A stretch of DNA of 64,000 nt from Dimorphilus gyrociliatus (taxonomy: Eukaryota > Annelida > Polychaeta > Dinophilidae). The notes beneath the pieces were generated by a model. That model was given only the letters and a program-made list of their open reading frames with translations. It made no database searches and had not been told where the DNA came from. The stretch is from contig CAJFCJ010000014.1 in the NCBI GenBank assembly GCA_904063045.1, positions 434,001 through 498,000 on the forward strand, written 5' to 3'. Below, in pieces: positions 34,651 to 46,215 of the stretch (within the stretch, counting starts at the first letter, position 1; the number at the start of each line of letters is the position of its first letter). The translations under genes and the position numbers were made by a program.

Positions 34651-37600
34651 ATGCCTCTATACCAAAAGGAGCGTTTCGTCAAGGAACCAACACCTAGTGG
34701 TGTTAAATTGGACGATGAGGTCTTCTACTGTCCCCAGACTGATGAAATCTTTACAGATTATGAGTAAGATTTGATATTCGAATTTCTATGACCAATAACA
34801 TTGTTAATTTTTTACAGAAAATTCTACTCTCGAATTATTCTCTGCAATGCTTTGGTCTGGTCGTGTTCATATAGCGGTAAATCGGGTTTAACTTACGCTG
34901 AGGCAGAGGATAATGAAAGGAAATGCCTTGATACTTTACAAGCTATGAATACTATTCTTAAAAGATCTATGATATATTTGGTTACTTTAACCCACCGTCA
35001 AAGATTTAGTGAGGTTGTCGAAGACGTTTATTCTTTTGTAAAGGATAGATATTTCATCAACGAAGCTGTCTACCTCCTCTCACAAAATACAAAGTGCGTA
35101 GTTGCGACATTTCACACAGATCGTTACATTAATAATTCATTTTTCTCGTATAGGAAAAAATGTAAGATAATTAGCGTTAGGGCGCCGACAAGTAATCCTA
35201 TTAAATTGGACGATAGCCAATCTAAATCAAACGGACTATCTAGTGAAGATGCTATAGTCATAAGCGATGAAGACGAAGAGAAATTGGCTGATCACTCAAA
35301 GTATATATTTCAATATTGATTATTTATATCTTGTCATTGAAAACAACACTTTCTAAAATGATCTCGTAGGTCCAGTGAAAGTAAAAAGGAATTTAAGAGC
35401 TTACCACCCCGAAAGTATAAATATGAAATACAAGAAGAAGGCGCAAAAAAGACACATTTTGTTCGATACGATCGTTTATGGTTTGTATACAATTATAAAA
35501 ATTGATGAACATTTCTATAATATTCACATTTTAGCCGACCAAAAAGCGAATTTAGTAGAGAAAAATTAAAATTAGTATTGAAATGTAACTGTGAGTCAAA
35601 AACTACAGGAATTTGGATTGTTAAGGTAGCAGCTTATTATCTCTTTTAATCTCTAAAAAAAATAAAGTCATATGTGTAAATAGTGCTAATTTAATATACA
35701 TGCTCTTTTTTGTCTCTCTCGGTAGGATAACTCAAGGAAAGAATATGAAATTGATACTTTGTCTTGGCTTGATCTTTTTGATGGACCTTATCCCCATTTC
35801 GCACTTCCTGTTGATAAAATCGAGAAAAAGAAAATTAAATCAAAGAAAGTTGAAGATATGTCTCTATCAGAACTTAAAGAGCATTTGAGTATGAAAGAAA
35901 AAAGAATGCAAGAGATAAAAATGAATAAAGAACAATTAAGAGATATGCAAATGCAAAAACGATTACAAGCCAAAAATGAAAGATTAGAAAGGGAACAATG
36001 GCTTAGAGATTGGGCAAAACCGAGAGAAGATCTTCAATGCGAGGACTTGGAGCCTCTTCCTATTTCTAGGGAAATTATACTACCTCACAACATTCCATCA
36101 GACTTTATAGGAGATATTTTCAGTTTAGTATCATGTTGCATTTTATTCGGAGATATGTTGGACATTAAAAATAGTCTAAGTGAAAAGGTAACCGTAGAAA
36201 GCTTATGTAGAGCATTAACCGTTACGGAAGTTGATGGGTTATATTCCGAGATATTAGTTATGTTTTTGGGGTAAGTAAATATCATTGTATATATCTGTGT
36301 AAAATAATTGTTTGCCCGAAAATAGCCACCTGTTGACCTTACACGACGACGATAATTTGGAAGATGTTAACGAAAATATTAAGAGCTACGAAAGCGAAGA
36401 CGAATACATGTTTAATGACAAAACGTCCGATTACGAATTGATCGCCACTAAGCGAGGAACAAAATTGGCCCTTTTACGATATAGTAAGTATTTATATCAA
36501 CATAAACTAATCGTTAATTGATTATAAGACTATAAAGATCTATTATGTATTATATCTAATTCCATAACACAGATCATTCTATACAATCCCTACAACTAGA
36601 TGCTTTTACTGTATCAGAAATTTTACGTCTACATTTACTATCATCCGGTTGCGGAGATAAAACCGATCAGGATGCTTGCTTACGGTTAAAGAAATCTTAT
36701 CCTAATATTTTAAGATCACTTCTAGAAAAGAATATTACGGAATTCTCCTTAGAAGTCAAATTGAAAGTATTGGTTGCTCTCTCTGAACAATTATTAGACG
36801 CTTTTAGGGATGTTATCGATGAGAAAATCCAAAATATTAGAGAAATGCAGGCAGAATTGGTTCAGCTAAAAAAATTATACTTAAGGCGTGAACGATCTGA
36901 AACTGCTTATAAAATGGAAATTGCTAAACAAGCATCAGATAATTCTGAAAATGCCGATAAAAACTCAGAGAAATCAGGTGAAAGTCAGGAAAATTCTCAA
37001 AAAGACTCTCCTCAAGTCAAAAGGAGTACAAGGGCTAGAGGTGGAAAAAAAGAAGATAAAGAAATCAAATCTGTTGCCTACCTCTTAGACCAAACTCCTG
37101 AAGAAATCGATTGGTCGAGAATAACTGACGAAACAAAGACTGCCATGAATAAAGCTCATAATGCTCTTGTCGAAGAGCTTCAAACAAAAATATTCAATTT
37201 ACAATCGATCGTTAATTTACGTCCAATTGGTTATGATCGAACATTTAGAAAATATTGGTATATACCTTACGTAAGCGGAATTCTTGTAGAAGACGATGGC
37301 TGTCCAGACATGCAGGAATCAACGTTTAGTGTTGTTGAACAAATTGGCCCACCGCCCGAAATTAAAAAGCAAAGAGAGCAATTGTTAAAAACTAAATTAG
37401 CAGACGAAGTTGCTCTTGTCAATGAAGATGAAAAAAATACAATAGAAATAGATTCAGAACCTTTAAAAACGATTACCGTTGCGGAGTCTATTAAGAATCG
37501 TGGAAAAATTCGATGGTCCTATTATAGCACTAAAAAAGAAATAACGTCTTTAATTTCATTATTAAGCACCAGGGGAGTTAAGGAACATGCATTAAAGAAT

Positions 37601-39519
37601 TGTCTTTTACGTATTAAAGATTATGTTATAAATAACTTATCGTCCAAAAACTGCTGGAATCCAGAAGATAGTAAAAAGTCTGAAGAGGAACCAATGGAAG
37701 TAAATGAAGAGAAATCGGACAAGAGTGAAATATGTTTAAGAGATATGATTTTAGATTTAGAGGATAGGTTATATGTCAGTCAGTTAGGTAATTTAAAAGT
37801 AAGAGACAGAGACATTTGGCGATCTAAAATCCTAAAAAAGTCGTACGACGTACAAGCAAGCTCGTTAGCCTGGCACAAGTGTAACGAAAACTCAGATTTA
37901 GTTACTCGTCTCATAAAAGATGAGGAGAGTTCAAGAGTTAAAATTTTGGCTGCCTCCATATTACAATTAGGACAAGCTATTGAGAAAAGATTCCTGCAGC
38001 GCCCTTTAGGCGATAAGGATGAAAATCGGCTTAAAAAGCAAAAGGCACTGTTAGAAGCCACTTTCAAAGGCACTGTAGATTCAGCCCTCATCGAACAAAA
38101 TGGTGAAATAGAATTGGGATTACCTTTCGAACGATGGGAATATCATTTAATGCAAGCAACATCGCTGGCTCAATTGTTTGTTTGCATTGCTATTTTGGAC
38201 AGTTCAGTTATTTGGGAAAAAAGTGTATTACATACTAGATGTAAAATATGCCGAAGAAAGGGAGGTGCAGATCAAATGCTTTTATGTGATGGATGTGATC
38301 GAGGGCATCATACATACTGCCTCAAACCACCTGTTAAGGTTGGTTATTGTTATTTTAATCTCATGTACCTAGATATTTAACATTACTCATCTTACCATAC
38401 ATGGCGATAAGTTATGAATGGTAAAAAAAATGGGGATTTGTATATAGTTAGCTTATTCTCTTATTAGGTAATGTAAAAAAAAATTGTAAGCCAACGACAG
38501 AGTTTGGTCCCAGTACGCCTTTCTCTGAGAACTACTTGCAGACAATTAACTTTACTGTCCCCTTTTTTAGAAAATTCCCGAAGGTAATTGGTATTGCCAA
38601 GCCTGTAAACCAAAAGACATATCCCCGAGGAAAGGAAAGAGTCGTGTTGTCCTGGAAACAGATGAGGAAGAGGAAAGCGAAGAGGAGAATGACAGTATGA
38701 ATAGTTCGGCCACCAATAAAACAGAAGAGAATGAAGACGAATCGTCCGATTCGGAAAGTAGAACTTCTCCACCTGTCATGAAAATTAAATCTATCGGAAG
38801 CAGTAAGTTATTTATTTACTAAATGTGGATTTGTTTATTTATATTAACGACTAATTTTCCTTTTTGCCGTCGTAGAGAGAAAATTAAGAAATAGAAGCAG
38901 TCTACCAGCCTCCAGAGAAGGTACACCTAAAGAGATGTCCAATCGACGAAGCAATAGAAACAACAAAAATAATGAAATACAAAGAAGCAGTTCCACTCGA
39001 AGCAAACAACAGCAAACGTCAAGTACGGATAATAAAAAGGCTAAACCTAAAAATAATAAAAAGTCAGAATCAACCAATGAAAGTACAAATGAACTAAGGG
39101 GTGGAAGAAAACGAAAACGAACAACTAATGAAACAAACGATCAAGATACACAGCAGGCAAAACGACAAAAAGTCGAAGGAGGTAGAACAAAACGAGGAGG
39201 ACGTAGGTCTCTTAAGAAAATCGAAGAGTTAGTTAATGAATTCGCTCTTCATGAAGATGCTTGGCCATTCCTTAAACCTGTTAGTAAGAAAGCGGTACCG
39301 GATTATTATGAATTTATAACTAATCCTATGGACGTTAGGACAATTAAAGCCAAAATGAATCGTTTAGAGTATAATGATTCTCAACAAATTATTGAGGATT
39401 TGCGTTTGATGTTGAAGAATTGTTTTCAGTACAACGTCACCAAGGCTGAAGTATACAAATGTGGTAAAATCATGGAAAAATGGCTTAATGAAAGATTGAA
39501 AGAAACTGAGCTTGCTTAA
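34651..39519 (+). CDS. BAZ1A: BAZ1A / ACF1, ISWI remodeller subunit
   Basis: Exons 34651-34763, 34818-35093, 35154-35300, 35370-35480, 35535-35625, 35726-36270, 36326-36483, 36573-38338, 38571-38802 and 38876-39519 give 1360 aa. The N-terminus MPLYQKERFV and CNALVWSC form the WAC domain. Then come a helical basic region and EQWLRDWAKPREDLQCEDLEPLP leading to the DDT domain. LRPIGYDRTFRKYWYIPYVSGILVEDDG is the WHIM/WSD region. A PHD finger CKICRRKGGADQMLLCDGCDRGHHTYCLKPP spans exons 8-9, and a bromodomain closes the protein (HEDAWPFLKPVSKKAVPDYYEFITNPMD). ACF1 pairs with the ISWI ATPase to space nucleosomes. BAZ1B/WSTF shares WAC, PHD and bromodomain, but the start and linker match BAZ1A better. 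The 60-nt intron 35094-35153 has no stop codon and keeps the frame. Confidence 0.93.
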
Positions 39520-39942
39520 AAAGTTAATCATTATTTATTTGGAGGTGCAAATAACAAAAAAAATTAGGATTCTTTGTTCTTTGTCTCGTGTCACTTAGAA
39601 TTGTCACACAAGATTCATGTACAGTTCACTTTTTTAGCATTATATTAATAATGCTATATATGGAAGCGGTTATTGTAAAGCTGTAATAACGGTATATTTG
39701 ATATTGTAAGAAATACAGTTTGAATTAAATGCCAGTTAAGTCATGTGATATCGTAACTATAGGGTTACCTGTTCCAGTTAATAGTGAAAACCGTTTTTTA
39801 CAGGCGCCAAACCTGTCTAATTCAAACTTTTCAATCGACGAGAATTCACGAGACCGCACCTGTAACCGCCGTGTTTTGAAAACTTAATTTCAATTATTGG
39901 TTATTTATTCCTACAGAGGTTAAGTAATTACACTCCTCTATA
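39520..39942 (+). promoter_or_regulatory. Anillin promoter with E2F, CHR-like and CCAAT elements
   Basis: A 423-nt spacer. A perfect E2F-type GGCGCCAAA lies at 39803-39811, a TTTGAA (core of the cell-cycle CHR element) at 39875-39880 and an inverted CCAAT (ATTGG) at 39896-39900. The start codon is at 39943. Such a set is typical of genes peaking in S to M phase. Confidence 0.5.
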
Positions 39943-42900
39943 ATGGATCAAAGTACATTGGTAAGGCACTATTATTTTATACCTATTAGAGTTTATCTAA
40001 TAATTGCATAGATTTAGATCGGCCGTTATTTGTGAGGCAAGTCTTCACTTAAAAAAGAATGAGCAGAAATGAGAGCTTTATTTCATCTTAGGCATTGTTT
40101 AAAGATAATGTGTTTAAGTGAAGTTTATTATATACAAATATCATATTTCCTAAGATGGAATATGAAGCTGTTTACGAACACATTAGAGAGATGTTTACAG
40201 TTTCTATTTGACCGACTTTTAAACACGCTGATCCTATTACGTAGCTTGTACGATCGCTACCAATAAAGTCCTTTAGTTTGTATTTAACGTTTATTACCAC
40301 ATCGTAGGATATTATAGAGAAGACGAGAAGACGACGGGAGGCTTTGGAAAGGAAGAAAGCCGAACTATGCGTATCACCTATAAATGATTCATCGAACAAG
40401 CTACATTCCACTGAGGAACTATGCGGAACAAAACGAAGAACGCCACTAAGCGATGTTAAGAATACTACACCGAACAAAGAATCACCGCCAAAAAGACAGA
40501 AGAGCGACGTAGATGATGGACCCTCAAAAAACTCTGTTAAATTCCCATCTTTTGATCACTTAGAAGCAAGACCTTCTTTCAGAGCTCGTAAATGTCGGCT
40601 AGCTAGATTGGCTGATAATATTAATTCATGGGATGATGATCTAAATCGCGTTGACTATAGGGAATCACCAGAAAAGCCCAAAAGAGTCTGGACGCCCCCT
40701 CAATCCCCAAGCGCACAATATAATTCACCACAAAGAACGCCTAATCAAGTCAGAAATTTAGTTAGGTAGTATCTGACATGTTGTTTTTAAATAAAGCAGT
40801 CGTTTAATTAACCTTTGTAACAACAGTTCACCGGATAAGCCTAAAGTTTGGACTCCACCGAAGTCGCCAAGCGCACAGTATAACTCGCCCAAGAAAAATG
40901 CCTCTACAAGCAAGCTAATTGATAACGTCGAAAATGAAAAACCAAAGAAAACTCAAGCTCCAGCACCACCCCCTCCCGCCCCTCCTATTCAAGAAGAAGA
41001 ATCAACAAAACTTAATAAGACACCCTCTTTCATTAAAACACCGACAAAAAGCTTTTCCCCCGTGAAGTTTAGTCCAACTTCTCCTTCGTCTATTAGACCA
41101 AATCCAGTTATGGCTCCAAGAATCATTTCCAATCCACCTCCTACCGCAACAGTACCATCACCAGCAGCAGCTACCACAACTACAGTTCGTACAAAATTAT
41201 GGGAAGAAGCTATCAAGAAAAACGAAACGGAAAGGAAGACGGAAAAAGTTCCCGAAGTTCAAGAACGTAAGAAGATATGGGAGAAGAAAACTGATAATAT
41301 AACCACTAACAGAAGGGATAGTTTTGAACCGACGAAGATGCCAGTGCTTGCAAGGAAAAATATTTGGGAAAAAAGAATAGAGGAAAGTGAAGCGCTAACG
41401 AGAGATACATATACTCCCAAACGAGTAAATAAACCATCAACACCGATAGCGCATAGTCAAAGAGAAAACAAAAGCTTAGCTTCCGTATCGCAAGATGTTG
41501 TATCAGCACGAGTGCCCGCACCAAGGAATCATGTTAGTCAAACACCAAAAGCAGAACCCAAACCTACGACATCTGTAACAGCAACTGCGTCGAACCCCGA
41601 CCCAATGACAAGTTCACCATCCGTACCTATTAACCCGAAAAGTGCGGGTAAAAAGGGTATAGTAACAGGTAATGAGATATATTTTTAGTAAAGAATTTTG
41701 CGTAATTATTAGCCTTTAGCCAATTTTCGCGCTGCTTTATAGAACCCTTTACCCAGTTAATCAGTCCCCTACTACTAACGCTTAATCCAGAAATTTACTC
41801 AACAGAATACGAGCGCAATTTACGTGCAATGGGTTTTGAAATTAATTCTGTCGCTAATCTTGGACACGTTGCTACAGCAGATTTAACTGAAAGAAAAGCA
41901 AAGACACCCAAGCAAATCGAAGGCCCAAGGGAATCTACTCCTAAGCCACGTGAAGTGGAAAAACAGAGCACTAGTAGTATTTATAAATTTATTAAAGCTG
42001 CTAATGAAAAATCTACGCCTCAAGCTCATCGTCCTTCAAATGTTAAAACACCTACGGATGATGATTTCTATACTACTGATGAAGATCCTCTTGAGGTTAA
42101 TTATAAGAAGCCGAAAAATGAAGTTGCACAAGCACAACAAGTGGAAAGCGATGAGGAGGAGTACGAAGAAGAAATTACAGAGGTTACAACATCAACGGAA
42201 GAGTCTTTTGAAGTTTCTGAATCCTCTTATAGGTGGGTATTCTACGTGAATATTGTCAAATAGTTCAATAAAGGAACTAATATTTACATAGCGAAGAAGC
42301 TGAGGAGACGGGAGATTTACAAGATGACGAAGAGTACAACGATGAAGAGTATACTTTGGGAAGTATTGATAGTGAATCGTCTATGGAGGAGCAAAAGAAG
42401 AGAACACCCACTGCTTTTGATCAACGAAGAGTGCATTTTAAGCCAACATCCAGTTCGTCCAGTGATTCAACGTCTGTGTGTAGTTCTTCGTCGGTTGAGC
42501 AGCCCACAACCGTAGTTATGAGAGCTAAACCAATACCCGCTAAGCGTCATAACATTGAATCGGATGTGACTACCACAGATGACGAACAACCTTGCTATAT
42601 TAGCGTTGACATGTATAGGAAGAGTAGTAACTTAACAAATGGACCGGAACCTGTTAAAACTATTGTTCGACAAAGCGAAATGCATAAAAGAGGAGCGGCA
42701 AAATTGGCGGGTGAGACGAGTACTGTTCTAAAGAAACCAAAAGCACCAGAACCTTGTATAGCCCAGCGTCTAGCGGAATTAGAAGCTACAGTACAACATC
42801 AACAAAACGTTATCAATCAAACGTCGAACGCTTTAAATACGATATCGACCGATTCGCCTTTCGCTGGCGGAAGTGTGGAGCAAGTTGAGTGCAATCGTCT

Positions 42901-43939
42901 GTTGTTGGTTGCTTGTAAAAGACGGGAAGCCGCTCTTGCTGAGAGAAATAAATTAAAAGCCTTAGGAAGGGTTCCCACGTCTAACGGGCCTAGAGGATCG
43001 ATTACCTTATCTGATATTCGATTACCTTTGAAAACAGATTTCATGGGCCGAGTTGGGACCCAGCATGATAGATTCGCACACTTCTTTATTGTATCACTTC
43101 GACAAAGAGATAGGGTTGTCTTTACTGAAATGGTCTCGACTCACGACGGTATGGTCAGAGGATTAATGGAATTTCCAAATATGGTGAAATTTTCGGATAT
43201 AACTCAAGATTTCAAAATTGACGTAGAAGTTTATACAATGTCTGTTCCATTAACTCAACCTATGTCACCCTTTAAGAAGAAGACGCCGAAAAAATCTAAA
43301 CTTTCCCATCCGCATGGGCCAAATGTCGTTAGAATTAGCAATTTTGCCCAAGTAACTTCCACAACACTCGATATGAATTCTTTGGGAAAAAATCATTTTG
43401 GTTTAGAAAGGGTTCCGAAGTCTTGCCCCCTTTCCGGTTCCCTACACGTTACTATTCAATGTAGTATGGAAAGTACAATAGAAGAGAGTGGATGGTTAAC
43501 CATGTTCGAAGATGTCAGCGGCCTAGGAGCATGGGATAGACGATGGTGTAAATTAAAAAATGGACGAATATTTTATTGGAAGTATCCAAGCGAAGAAAAA
43601 GAAAATATGGAACCAATAGGTTTTATAGATATGAAAAATTGTATTACGCAATCAATAGATTTAATTCCGAGAGATATATGTGCTAGACCAAATACTTTTG
43701 AATTAGTTTGCGTAAGAAGACAAACAAGAGGAGATCATGATACACTTGTAACAAGCTGTTCAAACACTATGACTTCGACAAGATTCTGGCTATCGGCCGA
43801 TACAAGAGAAGAACGAGTTGTTTGGTGCGATGTACTAAACGAAGCACTACTTCACCTAAGAGCTTGGAATGTTGATGCTTTAAGGCCTATAAAAGCACCT
43901 CCTCGTCAAAGAGGGGGTAAATACGAATCGCAAATATAA
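39943..43939 (+). CDS. ANLN: Anillin, cytokinetic ring scaffold
   Basis: Exons 39943-39960, 40308-40765, 40827-41668, 41791-42232 and 42292-43939 give about 1135 aa (human 1124). The first 20 residues (MDQSTLDIIEKTRRRREALE) match the anillin N-terminus. Proline-rich repeats and three WEK-type repeats (RTKLWEEA, RKKIWEKK, RKNIWEKR) occupy the myosin/actin-binding part. The anillin homology domain begins RGSITLSDIRLPLKTDF. The C-terminal PH domain includes GWLTMFEDVSGLGAWDRRWCKLK and FWLSADTREERVVW. Anillin links RhoA, septins, actin and myosin at the furrow. The first exon holds only six codons. Acceptors at 41790 and 41805 are both in frame, 15 nt apart, so five residues (EIYST) may be alternatively included. 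Intron 1 (347 nt) shows nothing notable. Confidence 0.95.
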
Positions 43940-44585
43940 AAAAAGGGTTATTTAATTTATATATGGAGATTTTAAGCGATTGTTTTATTATTCGTATATT
44001 TTAATTCGAATCTGATTGGCTACTACTATGGTTTTTTAAGCCTAGTTCTTGATAAAAAATATAAAACTAACTTGGCTATTTCTTTTCTCTTCTCTATCTG
44101 TTTCTCTGTCTCTCTCTCTCTCTCACTCTATTATTCTTAACTTTTTACCCGGATATTTTTCTCTCTCTTAATAATAATACACATATCATAGATTTGTTTA
44201 TCCTTTAATAAATTAATTAAAATTACGTAATAAATAGTTTTAAAATTATTTCTTTTCCGAAAGACAAAGTCTTTTTATCGGTTAAAATAATATTATATAT
44301 GTCTGGAAAATGCCCTTCAACTTGCAGTTGATTCGTAAATATTCATAAGATCGAGCTTAGAATATAGCTGCTTTATAGCGTATCACGTGATATGACTTTC
44401 TCGTTTGCAGATAAAGTTTAGCCGTTTCGACCCTTGAAGGTCGGTGTGCCCTATACTAGAGAATATATTTTAGTCGAGGTCTTTGCTCGTTGCAGTTTAG
44501 TCGTTAAAGAACAGGTGAGATAGCATAATTAACTGTTATCGAATAGATTAATAGATAATCTATATATTGCAAGAAGAAATTGAAA
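43940..44585 (+). promoter_or_regulatory. Anillin 3' UTR and aldolase promoter/leader
   Basis: 646 nt. A (CT)n run lies at about 44108-44124 in the anillin 3' part. A palindromic E-box TCACGTGA is at 44383-44390 and an ATATATTTT element near 44463. A probable 5' UTR intron runs from a GTGAGA donor at 44515 to an acceptor at about 44573, twelve nt before the aldolase start codon. Confidence 0.5.
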
Positions 44586-45743
44586 ATGCCCCGTTTCGGA
44601 ACATACTTGTCGGAGGAGAAGAAAGCTGAATTGAAGAGAATTGCCGATGCCATTGTTGCTCCTGGCAAGGGCATTTTGGCTGCCGATGAATCGACTGGAA
44701 CCATGGGTAAACGTTTGACTGATATCAACGTTGAAAACGCTGAAGAGAACAGACGTCTATACAGACAATTGCTCTTTTCTACGGAAGCAAAACTGCTGTC
44801 TCAACATATTTCGGGAGTAATTTTGTTTCACGAAACCTTCTACCAAAAGGACGACCAAGGGCGACTCTTCCCCGACTTGCTCAAGTCGATCGGTATTATT
44901 CCCGGTATTAAGGTCGACAAGGGCGTTGTACCCTTGGCCGGCAGTGATGGCGAAGTAACAACTCAAGGTTTGGATGGTTTAGCAGAAAGATGCGCCGAAT
45001 ATAAGAAGGGCGGAGCTGATTTCGCAAAATGGCGTTGCGTCCTTAAAATCCAATCTCATACACCTAGCCTACAGGGTATGTTGGAGAACGCTAACGTCTT
45101 GGCAAGATACGCAAGTATTTGCCAACAGAATGGATTGGTGCCCATCGTTGAGCCAGAAATTTTACCTGACGGCGATCACGATTTAGAAACTTGCCAAAAG
45201 GTATCTGAACAAGTTTTGGCATTCGTCTACAAGGCACTAGCAGATCATCATGTCTACCTCGAAGGTACTTTGTTGAAACCAAACATGGTCACTCCTGGAC
45301 AATCTTGTCCAAAGAGAAGCACCCCTGAAGAAATTGCAAGAGCAACGGTAAAGCGCAAAACAATCTATTGTTATTAAATAAACAACTCTTATGTACTATT
45401 TTACTGACAGGTTACTGCTTTACAACGTACCGTACCGGCTGCCGTTCCAGGTGTCACCTTCTTATCTGGAGGTCAAAGCGAACAGGACGCGTCGGTTAAC
45501 TTGAACGCAATAAATAAATTCGAAGGGAAGAAACCATGGGCTTTAACCTTCTCTTACGGTAGAGCTTTACAAGCTTCAGTTCTAAAAGCATGGAAAGGAA
45601 GTAAGGATAATGTTGGCAAAGGTCAGGATGAATTGTTGAAGAGGGCGAGAGCTAACGGTCAAGCAGCTTTGGGAAAGTACGACGGAAAAATCGAAAGCGC
45701 CGCTGCTGGTGCTAGCTTGTTTGTCTCCAATCACGCCTATTAG
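44586..45743 (+). CDS. ALDO: Fructose-bisphosphate aldolase, class I
   Basis: Two exons, 44586-45347 and 45411-45743, give 364 aa, the standard length of animal aldolase. Signatures include [11 protein letters not shown], the Schiff-base lysine in [13 protein letters not shown] (near residue 230), [10 protein letters not shown] and the functional C-terminal tyrosine in SNHAY. It cleaves fructose-1,6-bisphosphate to triose phosphates in glycolysis. The coding sequence has fewer A/T third positions than its neighbours, as expected of a highly expressed gene. [20 protein letters not shown] is the natural start; two upstream in-frame codons (TTG AAA) lie in the leader. Confidence 0.97.
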
Positions 45744-46175
45744 AAAAAGAACGATAGAACGATAAAATATTTGTTTATAATATGTTTGTTTTTTCGTCTT
45801 CGTTACTCCTTAGAAAAGGCTTTAGCACCTGATTTCGTGTAGTGTGATTAAACGATTGTCTACGCCCCGTTTCTGTCTGTCTGTCTGTCTCTCTATCTCT
45901 CTCTATCTCTCTAAATATTAATATGTATACTGTATATATCGCAATATAATTATATTTTGAGAGAAAAGAGAAAATATGACTTTTCGAAACTCATTTAGTT
46001 ACAAATCTATACAAGATTTCTCCTGCATAACTTGGCTACTTTTATTCAAATTGTATAGGATTATATAAACGTCAAAAAGAAAGAAAATAGTATTAATAAA
46101 ATATCCTTACAACAGAATATATAAAGACGTATTTAAATAGATATTGTTAATGAAATTATATTGGACAGCGTAATA

Positions 46176-46215
46176 AGAAGACGAAGAAGAAGAAGAAGAA
46201 GAAGAAGAAGAAGAA
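46176..46215. repeat. (GAA)n microsatellite
   Basis: About a dozen GAA/AGA units in the long non-coding tract after aldolase. Confidence 0.9.
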
